From UBA7672 sp963784415 (GTDB lineage Bacteria; Pseudomonadota; Alphaproteobacteria; Caulobacterales; Hyphomonadaceae), in the NCBI GenBank assembly GCA_963784415.1, contig CAWARK010000006.1:124001-188000 (forward strand): a DNA stretch of 64,000 nucleotides. Reading direction: 5' to 3'. The translations under genes and the position numbers were made by a program. The notes under the pieces are model-generated. The model did not search any database. It had not been told where the DNA came from and saw nothing but the letters and a program-made list of their open reading frames with translations. Below are positions 1 through 9,328 of this stretch, piece after piece. The first letter of the stretch is position 1. Each line of letters starts with the position of its first letter.

Positions 1-2
1 TG

Positions 3-748
3 GTTTTCATGGGCTGGGCGTTTTCCGGCGCCGTCGTCATTCCGATCATGAGTATTCTGGCCGAAACGCTCGACTGGCGCATCATATACGGCACGCTCGC
101 CGCCGGATCGGCGCTAGCGGCCTGCGGCGTCATTTTCGCGCTCCCGGCGCGGCTCTATCCCGCCCGCATGTCGCTCAGCTCGTGGGGCGAAGTGGTGACG
201 CGGCCGGCGATCCTGATCCTGCTGGCGGCGACATCCCTGCAGATCATGGGACAGTTCTCGCTCTATCCCTACCTCGCCGCAGAACTCCGCCGCGCCGCGC
301 ATGCCGATGCATCTGGTGTTGCACTGACTTTCGGCATGTATGGCGGCGCCGGCCTGTTCGGGTCGATCATCGCGACGCGCGTCGTTGGCAGGATCGGCGC
401 GGCGCGGACACACATCATCTGCCTGTGCTTCATGGCGACAGGCCTTGGCGGCTGGTCTGTCTTCTCATCAACCCTGATGCTCGCGATATCGAGCGTGTTC
501 GTATGGGGCCTCGGCTTCGGCGCCGGCGTCGCGATGCAACAGGCGCGCCTGATCTCCGTGGCGCCCGCCCTGGCCTCCGCCTCCGTCGCGCTCAACACGT
601 CGGTGCTTTATCTCGGCCAAGCCGTCGGTACGGCCATCGGCGGCAGCCTGATCGCGAACAACCATCCAAACCTGATGGCCCCCGCAGGCGTCGTGCTGAT
701 GCTCGCCGCGATCACCGCCTCGTGGTGGGCAAACCGGAAGTTTGCGGC

Positions 749-752
<4 letters not shown>
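3..752 (+). CDS. MFS transporter, C-terminal half (5' end outside window)
   Basis: The reading frame is open to the left window edge, so the true start lies upstream. The visible ~249 residues cover roughly the second half of a 12-helix major facilitator. A DWR motif near the start marks the end of the first six-helix bundle, and about six hydrophobic helices with small Gly/Ala-rich stretches follow. This fits a drug or metabolite exporter of the inner membrane; the substrate cannot be read. The TAA stop overlaps the stop of the convergent prfC gene within the palindrome TTAA. Confidence 0.85.
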
Positions 753-2347
<1,595 letters not shown>

Positions 2348-2445
2348 GGCCGGGGCTATTACAGAGGTGCGCCGCAAAGGTCCACAGCGGCTGGCGGGAC
2401 AGCGCAACCACGCTATAAATCCCTCACTTCCGCAGGAAAATGCCC

Positions 2446-3051
2446 ATGAAACTCTTCTATTCCCCCACCTCGCCCTACGCCCGCAAATGCCGGGCGCTGG
2501 CGATCGAGAAGGGGATTGAGGGACGACTGGAGATCATCACCGCCTCACCCATGTCCAACCCGCCCGCGCTGCAGGCGGCCAACCCGCTTGGCAAGGTGCC
2601 GGCGCTGCTTCTCGACAACGGCCAGTGCATTGTCGACAGCCCGGTCATCTGCGCTTACCTCGACAGCCTGACGGATGCCCCGCGCCTGATCCCGGCCGAC
2701 CCTGCTGCACGCATTGACGCGCTGACGCGTGAGGCGCTGGCCGACGGGATCATGGACGCTGCCTTCGCCATCGTGATGGAGCGCAAGCGCCCTGAGCTGC
2801 AACGCTCGCCCGAATGGCTCGAACGGTGGACCTCCGCCATCCATCGCTCCATCGCCCACTTCAGCACTCGGATCCCGACGCGCCAGCAACCCGACATTGG
2901 CGACCTCGCGCTCGTCTGCGCACTGGCCTATGTCGATTTCCGTCTGGGCGACCTCGCCTGGGACTCGAAGGCGCCAGCCCTGCGCGGCTGGTTGTCCTCC
3001 CTACACGCCCGTCCAAGCCTCGCCGCTACCGCGCCGCCGCCCGGCGCATGA
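2446..3051 (+). CDS. Glutathione S-transferase family protein
   Basis: Cytosolic GST of 201 residues. The N-terminal thioredoxin-like half begins MKLFYSPTSPYARK, with the Ser/Tyr active-site region. It is followed by NPLGKVPALLL (the cis-Pro turn) and DSPVICAYLD, which binds the gamma-glutamyl end of glutathione. The C-terminal half is helical. ATG 2440 is also in frame, but AGGA at 2434-2437 lies 8 nt before ATG 2446 and only 2 nt before ATG 2440, so 2446 is preferred. It probably conjugates or reduces electrophiles; the substrate is unknown. Confidence 0.93.
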   Translation: MKLFYSPTSPYARKCRALAIEKGIEGRLEIITASPMSNPPALQAANPLGKVPALLLDNGQCIVDSPVICAYLDSLTDAPRLIPADPAARIDALTREALADGIMDAAFAIVMERKRPELQRSPEWLERWTSAIHRSIAHFSTRIPTRQQPDIGDLALVCALAYVDFRLGDLAWDSKAPALRGWLSSLHARPSLAATAPPPGA

Positions 3052-3066
3052 GCGAACTTTTTCACG

Positions 3067-3399
3067 CTACGGCTCGCGCACCTTCTCGGTCAGAAAGTGC
3101 CGGCCCTCGCGATCCTCGATCTCGACGACCCAGAGGTCGCGGTCGCTCTTCAGTCGCTTGGCAATAAGGGCGTCCGCGGCCGGTTCGTCTTCTGAAGCCA
3201 GTCGCTCGAACTCGCTCGGTCCTTCCGGGTTGAACGCCGGCGCATAAAGCTGCGCCTCGCCCCGCGCACGGGTGACCTTTACCAGCACATCGCCTCGGTC
3301 CTCGTCCCCGCGATGGACGATTGTCGCGAACGCGCCGGCGACAGAAGCGCGGCGCAGCAGGGCCGAAACCCAGAGGTGGGCGGGAATCTCGCGAGGCAT
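3067..3399 (-). CDS. DUF1491 family protein
   Basis: Short soluble protein of about 110 residues. The pattern HLWVSALLRRASVAGAFA, then a GD..RGDVLVKV strand and an aromatic/acidic C-terminal region, resembles the alphaproteobacterial DUF1491 family, whose function is unknown. ATG 3399 is preferred over an in-frame GTG at 3414; neither has a strong Shine-Dalgarno. It is convergent with the GST gene (15-bp gap). A longer minus-strand frame over the same bases lacks this pattern and was ignored. Confidence 0.8.
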   Translation of the reverse strand: MPREIPAHLWVSALLRRASVAGAFATIVHRGDEDRGDVLVKVTRARGEAQLYAPAFNPEGPSEFERLASEDEPAADALIAKRLKSDRDLWVVEIEDREGRHFLTEKVREP

Positions 3400-3482
3400 C
3401 AGGTCGTTTACCACAAATTCGCTGGCTGGCGCCCGCTTTGCACCGGTTTCCGCACGACCGCATTAATGAATTGGGCAACCCG

Positions 3483-3635
3483 ATGCTCGAGACCGCCAGA
3501 TTTGTTGTCAGCCAGCCAACGCCCGAGGCTGAACGCCTCGGCGTTTACGTGCTCGCCGCCATAATCGGCCTGCTCGTCTGCGGCGTCATTTCGGTCACCC
3601 GGGAACTCCGCGAAGAGACAGCGCAGCGCCCGTAA
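3483..3635 (+). CDS. Putative small single-pass membrane protein (50 aa)
   Basis: A short frame from ATG 3483 encodes about 50 residues with a polar N-terminus, one hydrophobic helix (about residues 18-36, GVYVLAAIIGLLVCGVIS) and a basic/acidic tail. No clear ribosome binding site precedes it. It lies between DUF1491, whose start it faces, and a secreted protein that begins 34 bp downstream. The hydrophobic pattern argues for a real gene but the length is too small to be sure. No family recognised. Confidence 0.35.
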   Translation: MLETARFVVSQPTPEAERLGVYVLAAIIGLLVCGVISVTRELREETAQRP

Positions 3636-3669
3636 CGTATCCTAAATCGGCTCGCCCTAGCGTCGGCCG

Positions 3670-4578
3670 ATGCTCGCCCGCCTCCTCATTCCGGTAATCC
3701 TCCTTGCTGCTGCGGCCCCTGCGATGGCCGATCCGGCCGCCTTGCGCCGCACCTGGCTGGAGCGCGTCGCAATCAGCGCGGCGGACGAGACCTGCCATCT
3801 GTTTTCGGAAGGCGAACGACTCGCCCTTCGCTCCGGTCTCTATTCCGCCGAAGGCGAGCTGCTCCGCGCGAAGACCAACCCTGCCGAGATGAAGCGCCTT
3901 TCAGCACAAGTGTCCGAACACGCAAAATCCCTCGGCTGCGGCCACCCGGAGGTGGTCGCCGTCTCCGCCACTGTGCGCAACAGCTACCGGCAGTTCGCCA
4001 AGATCACGTATCTCGAATACGCAGCCGCCAATTCCACCTGGGGCGCATCCCGCTCCGAGCATGATCGCTGGGCCGTCAGCCAGACCGACAAGACCACCGG
4101 CCTGATGTTTGGCTTGCGCCGCGTGCCCGGAAGCCCCGACGAGACACGGCTTGTTGTCGCCATGCCGGCTGCCGGCGTGACGCCTGCGTCCGCCCAGCTC
4201 ATCTTCCGCGACCCGGAGAAACTGCCCGAGCCCTGGCTCGGCTCACTCTCCGGCGCCAGCGCAAAGCTCACCGCCGCACCGCGCTCCGTCGCCCACATCG
4301 AGTGGGCCGGCAAGGTCATGTCCGCCAAGGACGAAGTCGGCAATCCGATCTGGATATTCGCCTTCAACGCCTCCGCCATTGACGGGCTTGAACAGCTCGA
4401 TCCGCGTGAAGCGGTGCAGATCAACCTCAACCCCGCCGCGCGCGCCAGGGAACAGACGCCGAAGCAGATCACGTTCGAACTGGGCGACTTCCGCGCCGCC
4501 CGCGCCTTCTCGATGATCCCAAAGGTGGAAGACGCGCCCGCGACCGCCGTGCAGACCGCTTCCGCTGAAGCGCACTAG
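3670..4578 (+). CDS. Secreted hypothetical protein
   Basis: 302 residues beginning with a typical Sec signal peptide (MLARLLIPVILLAAAAPAMA, cleavage expected near residue 20), so probably periplasmic. The mature part has three cysteines (DETCHLF, LGCGHP) in its first third, then a mixed beta-rich region that includes TTGLMFGLRR and HIEWAGKV. I do not recognise a family. The signal peptide and the consistent coding pattern make it a solid gene of unknown function. It stands alone, about 100 bp before the DUF4169 gene. Confidence 0.85.
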   Translation: MLARLLIPVILLAAAAPAMADPAALRRTWLERVAISAADETCHLFSEGERLALRSGLYSAEGELLRAKTNPAEMKRLSAQVSEHAKSLGCGHPEVVAVSATVRNSYRQFAKITYLEYAAANSTWGASRSEHDRWAVSQTDKTTGLMFGLRRVPGSPDETRLVVAMPAAGVTPASAQLIFRDPEKLPEPWLGSLSGASAKLTAAPRSVAHIEWAGKVMSAKDEVGNPIWIFAFNASAIDGLEQLDPREAVQINLNPAARAREQTPKQITFELGDFRAARAFSMIPKVEDAPATAVQTASAEAH

Positions 4579-4676
4579 CGCTCCTCCTCCGCCGTTAACC
4601 CGTTCGATGCGGCTGCGGGATTGATTGCCGCGCCAACGCTGGCAAGATGAACTCTCGAAAGAGGCAGGGCGCGTCG

Positions 4677-4868
4677 ATGGCCGACATCATCAACCTGAAG
4701 GACCAGCGCAAGCGCAAGGCGCGCGAACAGAAGGAAGCGGATGCTGCCGCTCAGCGTCTGCTGTTCGGCCGCACCAAGGGCGAGAAGCAACGCACCGAGA
4801 TCGAAAAATCGTCCAACATCCGCAAGCTCGACGGCGCCAAGCGCGAGCGCACCGAGGATGAATCCTAG
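4677..4868 (+). CDS. DUF4169 family protein
   Basis: Small, highly charged protein of 63 residues starting MADIINLKDQRKRKAREQ and containing LLFGRTKGEKQRTE, the layout of the short DUF4169 proteins of alphaproteobacteria. Function is unknown; the basic helical character suggests nucleic-acid or protein binding, which is inference. The frame is open 10 residues upstream, but GAGGCAGG just before ATG 4677 supports this start. Its TAG stop overlaps the stop of the convergent GFA gene in the palindrome CTAG. Confidence 0.85.
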   Translation: MADIINLKDQRKRKAREQKEADAAAQRLLFGRTKGEKQRTEIEKSSNIRKLDGAKRERTEDES

Positions 4869-5326
4869 AACCGCCCCTGCGCGCTGAACGCCGCAACGAA
4901 CGGCGCAAAGCTCGGCGGCAGCGTTTCCGCCCGAAGTCCGCCCTCGACGAAATGCACCCATGGCTGCGCGCTGCGCGTGTAGGTGTCGCCAACAGGCTGC
5001 ACCCAGCTCGTGTCGTCCAACGTTCCGGCGCGAAGGCTGAACACGCCGGTTGACGGCTTGCCCCCGTTCACGATCCGGCTGCCGCACGCGCCGCAGAACA
5101 ACCCGCACCGGGTCGACCCGCTATCGGAGATCCACTCCACGCGCGCAGGCTCGCCCTTGGTGAAACGCAGCGAGGCTTCGGTCACGATCACGGACGTATT
5201 GAACGCCGTGCCGCCGATCTTCTGGCAGTTCGTGCAATGGCAGTTGTAGACCATCATCGGCGCGGCGCTCACCTCATAGCGCAGCGACCCGCACATGCAT
5301 CCGCCCGCCAACGGCAATTTCGTCAT
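4865..5326 (-). CDS. GFA (CENP-V/glutathione-dependent formaldehyde-activating) family protein
   Basis: 153-residue zinc protein of the GFA/DUF636 family. Zinc ligands are visible as GGCMCGSLRY, then CHCTNCQK, and later FCGACGSRI, the usual Cys pattern. The founding member was linked to condensing formaldehyde with glutathione, but most GFA-fold proteins have no proven reaction. GGAGGGTGGG directly precedes ATG 5326, which decides the start; another in-frame ATG lies 5 codons upstream. Confidence 0.93.
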   Translation of the reverse strand: MTKLPLAGGCMCGSLRYEVSAAPMMVYNCHCTNCQKIGGTAFNTSVIVTEASLRFTKGEPARVEWISDSGSTRCGLFCGACGSRIVNGGKPSTGVFSLRAGTLDDTSWVQPVGDTYTRSAQPWVHFVEGGLRAETLPPSFAPFVAAFSAQGRF

Positions 5327-5400
5327 CCCACCCTCCATCATCGGCGGTGCACATTCGCGCGTCTCGCCGCCATTTCGTGTCAGCAGTCACGCCTCTGTCG

Positions 5401-6084
5401 TCACACCGGCCCGCGCGGCCCCACGCTCATCGCAAGAATTCGGCTGATCTCGCGCACCGGCCGGCCGCTCTCGTCACGCCACGTGTTGAACGCCGCCTGC
5501 ACCGCCGCCAGCTCCTTCTTGTTGGTCGGCGGCTTCGTCACGACGCCTTCACGGATCAGCGCCGCGCAGACATCGCCCGAGAGAATGAAAGCATCCCATC
5601 CCTCGAAGCGCAGAAAATACTGCGCCGTGGCGCCGCCAAGGCGCGACGCATTCTTCTTGAGAAAATCGAGAAGCCCGACCTGATCCGTCACCGGCCAATT
5701 GGATAGGAACCTACCGAAAGAGCCGTGCTGCTTTGCGATGGCGACAACGAACCTCGCGTTTTCAATGGTCGCCATGATCTTCGCGCCATTGCGCACGATG
5801 CGCGTGTCCTTCAACAGCGCGTCGATCTTCTCATCGCTGTACGCGGCGACACGCTTCGGCGCGAAGCGATCAAACGCGACTTCGAAGCCCGGCCATTTGT
5901 TTTCGATCACCTTCCAGGAGAAGCCGGATGAGAACACCGCCTTCGCCATGCCCGCCAGAAAGCGATCGTCCGTCTTCGCTTCAAGGTTTGTGTCCACCTT
6001 CCATTGCTGCAACGCCGCACGCATTCCTTTTGGTCCGCCATGAAACTTTCCAGCTACCGCCTCTATCTGGCCGAAAGTTTTCAT
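5401..6084 (-). CDS. DNA-3-methyladenine glycosylase I family protein
   Basis: 227 residues starting MKTFGQIEAVAGKFHGGPKG. The central part, FSSGFSWKVIENKWPGFEVA followed by RNGAKIMATIENARFV, matches the helix-hairpin core of Tag-type 3-methyladenine glycosylases (HhH superfamily). It looks like the divergent Tag-like branch common in alphaproteobacteria, so base-excision repair of alkylated DNA is likely but not certain. An upstream in-frame ATG (6144) adds 20 unconserved-looking residues and was not used. Confidence 0.82.
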   Translation of the reverse strand: MKTFGQIEAVAGKFHGGPKGMRAALQQWKVDTNLEAKTDDRFLAGMAKAVFSSGFSWKVIENKWPGFEVAFDRFAPKRVAAYSDEKIDALLKDTRIVRNGAKIMATIENARFVVAIAKQHGSFGRFLSNWPVTDQVGLLDFLKKNASRLGGATAQYFLRFEGWDAFILSGDVCAALIREGVVTKPPTNKKELAAVQAAFNTWRDESGRPVREISRILAMSVGPRGPV

Positions 6085-6116
6085 GACACTTGTCCGAATT
6101 CGTCTCGAGTTTGCCC

Positions 6117-6221
6117 ATGATGCGCATCCCGAACATACCGGCAAGTGTCACCATCCTGATGGCCGTGATCGTTCTCATGGCGCCGCTGGTTGTGATGCTC
6201 GTCCTTCCCGCTTCTCACTAA
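6117..6221 (+). CDS. Possible 34-aa single-helix membrane peptide
   Basis: ATG-ATG at 6117 opens a 34-residue frame ending TAA 6219-6221. Residues 9-31 form one uninterrupted hydrophobic helix (SVTILMAVIVLMAPLVVMLV). No convincing ribosome binding site is seen and it overlaps the upstream region of the glycosylase on the other strand. It is listed because the hydrophobicity is unusually regular for a chance frame. Confidence 0.22.
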   Translation: MMRIPNIPASVTILMAVIVLMAPLVVMLVLPASH

Positions 6222-6299
6222 GTCGCTTTCAGCTTGCTGAACCCCGCGCTGCGCTTATCCTGCGCGCCCAAGCCTTTTCGGTGATGGGGGGAGACACTC

Positions 6300-6968
6300 A
6301 TGTTTGCTGGACACTACGCTGCTGCCCTCGCGGCAAAGGCTGCTGAACCCCGCGCGCCGATGTGGACGCTGGTCGCCGGCGCACAGCTTGTCGACATCGG
6401 TTGGTCCGCCCTGATCATCGCAGGCGTCGAGCAGGGAAGGTCCGATCCCTCGCTTCCCGGCAGCCCGCTTGTCCTCGAACACATGCCATGGACGCACTCT
6501 CTGCCCGCCGCACTCGCCTGGTCGGTGATAGCCGGGCTCCTGGCAAAGGCTCTGCTGCGACTTCCCATGCGCGTCGCCATCGTCGTCGGCCTCGTCGTCT
6601 TCTCCCACTGGCTGGCTGACCTGCTTGTCCACCGCCCCGACCTCCTTCTCTATCCCGACGGACCCAAGGTGGGTCTCGCCCTCTGGAATCTGCCCGTGGT
6701 GGAGCAGGCGGTAGAGATCGGCCTCCTCGGCGTCGCCGGGATGTTCTGGGCGGCCCAGCGGGTGCGGGCGGGGCTCAACGCCTGGCCCGCCGCCGCTTTC
6801 CTCGGCCTGCTGGTCGCCGTGCAGATCATCGCCGCGCTAATGCCGAGGGAAGTCTCGGACAATCTCAAGTCGTTCGGCCCCAGCGCGCTTGCGATCTACA
6901 TCGTCCTCACGGTCGTCGCGGTGTTCCTCGATGGCCGCCGCGCCAGTTCGCCGCAAGCGACTGCTTAG
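6300..6968 (+). CDS. Polytopic membrane protein, putative metal-dependent hydrolase/YdjM-like
   Basis: 222 residues with about six membrane helices. The N-terminal MFAGHYAAALAAKA, followed by PWTHSLPAAL and FSHWLADLL, gives His/Asp motifs inside or near helices. This layout recalls the DUF457/YdjM group of membrane-bound putative metal-dependent hydrolases. The activity is unproven even for that group. GGGGGAG just upstream of ATG 6300 supports the start. It stands alone, before the OYE gene. Confidence 0.82.
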   Translation: MFAGHYAAALAAKAAEPRAPMWTLVAGAQLVDIGWSALIIAGVEQGRSDPSLPGSPLVLEHMPWTHSLPAALAWSVIAGLLAKALLRLPMRVAIVVGLVVFSHWLADLLVHRPDLLLYPDGPKVGLALWNLPVVEQAVEIGLLGVAGMFWAAQRVRAGLNAWPAAAFLGLLVAVQIIAALMPREVSDNLKSFGPSALAIYIVLTVVAVFLDGRRASSPQATA

Positions 6969-7034
6969 CCCGCCTGCATTGACGAAACGCCTGCGCTGTC
7001 CGACATGCGAGCAAATGCTCACGGGATCAGCCAC

Positions 7035-8147
7035 ATGACCGATGTTTCGCCGCTCTTCCGCCCCTTCACGCTGCGCGGGGTGGAACTCAAGAACCGCATC
7101 GTCATGGCCCCCATGACGCGCTCGCGCTCTCCGGACGCCTACCCGACCGACGAGAACGTCGCCTATTACGCACGCCGCGCCGCCGCCGAAGTCGGCCTGA
7201 TCCTGTCGGAAGGCACACTCACCCGCCGCAAGGGCGCGTCCAACGACGCCGCGATCCCGCTCTTCTGGGGCGAGAAAGCGCTCAATGGCTGGAAGAAAGT
7301 GATCGACGCCGTCCACGCCGCCGGCGGCAAGATGGGTCCGCAGATCTGGCACCAGGGCATGAGCCGCAAGCCCGGCACCGGCCACTTCCCGGACGCGCCG
7401 TCCGATGGCCCCTCGGGCGTCACGCTCACCGGCAAGAAGATCGCAGAAGAACCGACCGAGGCCGAAGTGATCGACATGGCGCAGGCCTATGCGGACGCCG
7501 CCGCCGACGCCAAGCGTCTCGGCTTTGACGTGATCGAACTGCACGGCGCCCACGCCTACCTGATCGACGAATTCTTCTGGGCCGTCACAAACCAGCGTAC
7601 CGACCGCTTCGGCGGCCCCTCGCTGGTCGAGCGCTCGGAGTTTGCGGCTGAAGCCATCCGCCGTTGCCGCGTCGCCATCGGCGACCTGCCGATGATCATC
7701 CGCGTCTCGCAGTGGAAGTCGGTCGACTACAACGCCAAGCTCGCGACCAATCCCAAGGACCTCGAAGCCTGGGCGCGCGTCATGGTCGATGCCGGCGTCG
7801 ACGCCATCCACTGCTCGCAGCGCCGCATCCTCGAGCCCGAATTCCCCGAGATCGACGGACCGAACGGCCTTAACCTCGCTGGCTGGATCAAGAAGCTCAC
7901 CGGCATTCCCACCATCACCGTCGGCTCGGTCGGCCTCTCTTCGGAATTCACCGCGTCCTTCCGCGGCGAAGGCTCTGCCGCCGGCAAGCTCGATGAAACC
8001 ATCGAGCGCCTCGATCGTGGCGAGTTCGATCTCGTCGCCGTCGGCCGCGCCCTGCTGCAGGATCCGGAATGGGCCCTGAAAGTGAAAACCGGGCGCCAGC
8101 ACGAACTGCGCGACTATGACGGCGCCTCGATCCAGAATTACTACTGA
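7035..8147 (+). CDS. NADH:flavin oxidoreductase, Old Yellow Enzyme family
   Basis: 370-residue FMN-dependent ene-reductase with a single TIM barrel. Visible signatures are FTLRGVELKNRIVMAPMTRS at the N-terminus, the substrate-binding pair H170/H173 in ELHGAHAYL, the NQRTDRFGG strand after it, and VAVGRALLQDPEW near the end, which binds the FMN phosphate. It reduces activated C=C bonds with NAD(P)H; the natural substrate is unknown. ATG 7035 is chosen because it gives the standard N-terminus; the frame is open 10 codons upstream. Confidence 0.95.
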   Translation: MTDVSPLFRPFTLRGVELKNRIVMAPMTRSRSPDAYPTDENVAYYARRAAAEVGLILSEGTLTRRKGASNDAAIPLFWGEKALNGWKKVIDAVHAAGGKMGPQIWHQGMSRKPGTGHFPDAPSDGPSGVTLTGKKIAEEPTEAEVIDMAQAYADAAADAKRLGFDVIELHGAHAYLIDEFFWAVTNQRTDRFGGPSLVERSEFAAEAIRRCRVAIGDLPMIIRVSQWKSVDYNAKLATNPKDLEAWARVMVDAGVDAIHCSQRRILEPEFPEIDGPNGLNLAGWIKKLTGIPTITVGSVGLSSEFTASFRGEGSAAGKLDETIERLDRGEFDLVAVGRALLQDPEWALKVKTGRQHELRDYDGASIQNYY

Positions 8148-8174
8148 GGCCGCCCATACCTTCCGGCTTCCTTT

Positions 8175-8202
8175 CGCGATCCGTGAAATTTCACGGGTCG
8201 CG
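8175..8202. other. 28-bp loopless palindrome between OYE and the next gene
   Basis: The two arms read CGCGATCCGTGAAA and TTTCACGGGTCGCG, pairing over 14 bp with one G-T mismatch and no loop. No T-run follows on either strand, so it is not a standard intrinsic terminator. It lies 27 bp past the OYE stop and 65 bp before the next gene. It could be an operator for the downstream gene or a transcript-stabilising hairpin. Confidence 0.5.
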
Positions 8203-8266
8203 GCTAACCGGTATGAAATGAGAGTTTGCTACGCTTCTCACCTGACACCGTGTCTTGGGGGAAACG

Positions 8267-9328
8267 ATGGCATTCGGAAAACGCAGCGCAAGCGACCTGC
8301 CGCCCGCGCGCATTCCCGTCGCCCATGATGGTCCGTCCAAAGACAGCCTGATGTCCGCCCCAAGCGGCGTGGAAGTCCTCGGCGCCGTCCGCACCGTCGT
8401 CGCGAATCCCGGCGCAATCGATCTGAAGTTCATCGCCCTGGCCGCTGGCGTCGTTGTTCTGGCCGCAGGCGCCGCCATCGCCTTGCCCTCGCTCGGCTCT
8501 GTCCTGTCGGGCGGCGTCCGCCCGATCGAGGAGGTCATCGCCAATCTCGACCGTCCCGCCGTCCGCACTGCGCTTGCCGCGGAAGCCTTCCCCGATGGCG
8601 ACGGCCGCGCCTTCATGACCAGCCTCGCGACCAACTTCCCGCGCGAACACGGCCGCCTGCTCGACACCCTGGCCGACACCGCCATGGCGGGCGGCGACCG
8701 CGATGCTTTGTTTGCCGCCGTGAACAGCTGGTCGATCACTTTCGCGCCCAGTCAGATGGCGGCAGTCGGCCGCACCGGCGCGCGTGGCTTCGATGAAGGC
8801 GTCACGCTGCTGACCGACGCTCTGAAGTTCGTCGAAGACGAAGCGGGCGGTTGCTCGGGCACGCGCATGCAACAGCTCGCGATGGACCCCACAATCCTGC
8901 AGCGTCTCACGAAGTATGACGGTCGCGGCTATCACTACAGCATGCGCGCCAGCCGAACCTACCTCGACCTCGCAGCCGCCGGCCGCAATGCTCCGGCGGT
9001 CGACACGCGCCTCACCGCGAACGACAACAGCGCCATCCAGTCGGCTTTCTTCTCGATGCTGGCCGATCCCCAGGTGTCGAGCATCATGCAGATGGCTGCC
9101 GCTCAGCAGACCGGCATGGGCAACGGAATGCAATCCGACATCATGAACAAGCTGAACTTCTGTCAGCTCGGCCGGACCGTGCTGATCAAGCTGAAGGGGC
9201 TTCCCGAAGGCACGAAGTCCCGCATGTTCGGCACGCTGATGTCGCAGGACATCGGCAGGCTCGCCGGGCCCGGCGCATTCTCCGGCCCCAATGGCGGCTC
9301 ACCCTTCAGCATGCTCCAGGGCAATTAA
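8267..9328 (+). CDS. Single-pass membrane protein of unknown function
   Basis: 353 residues. A polar cytoplasmic head of about 50 residues is followed by one membrane helix (about 54-74) and a large far-side domain. That domain has two cysteines (GGCSGTR, NFCQLGR) and long helical stretches. ATG 8267 is preceded by TTGGGGGAAACG, a good Shine-Dalgarno. No family recognised. It converges on the TIR-WD40 gene and their TAA stops share TTAA. The topology (short inside, large outside) resembles that of the TIR proteins next door, but no link is shown. Confidence 0.85.
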   Translation: MAFGKRSASDLPPARIPVAHDGPSKDSLMSAPSGVEVLGAVRTVVANPGAIDLKFIALAAGVVVLAAGAAIALPSLGSVLSGGVRPIEEVIANLDRPAVRTALAAEAFPDGDGRAFMTSLATNFPREHGRLLDTLADTAMAGGDRDALFAAVNSWSITFAPSQMAAVGRTGARGFDEGVTLLTDALKFVEDEAGGCSGTRMQQLAMDPTILQRLTKYDGRGYHYSMRASRTYLDLAAAGRNAPAVDTRLTANDNSAIQSAFFSMLADPQVSSIMQMAAAQQTGMGNGMQSDIMNKLNFCQLGRTVLIKLKGLPEGTKSRMFGTLMSQDIGRLAGPGAFSGPNGGSPFSMLQGN

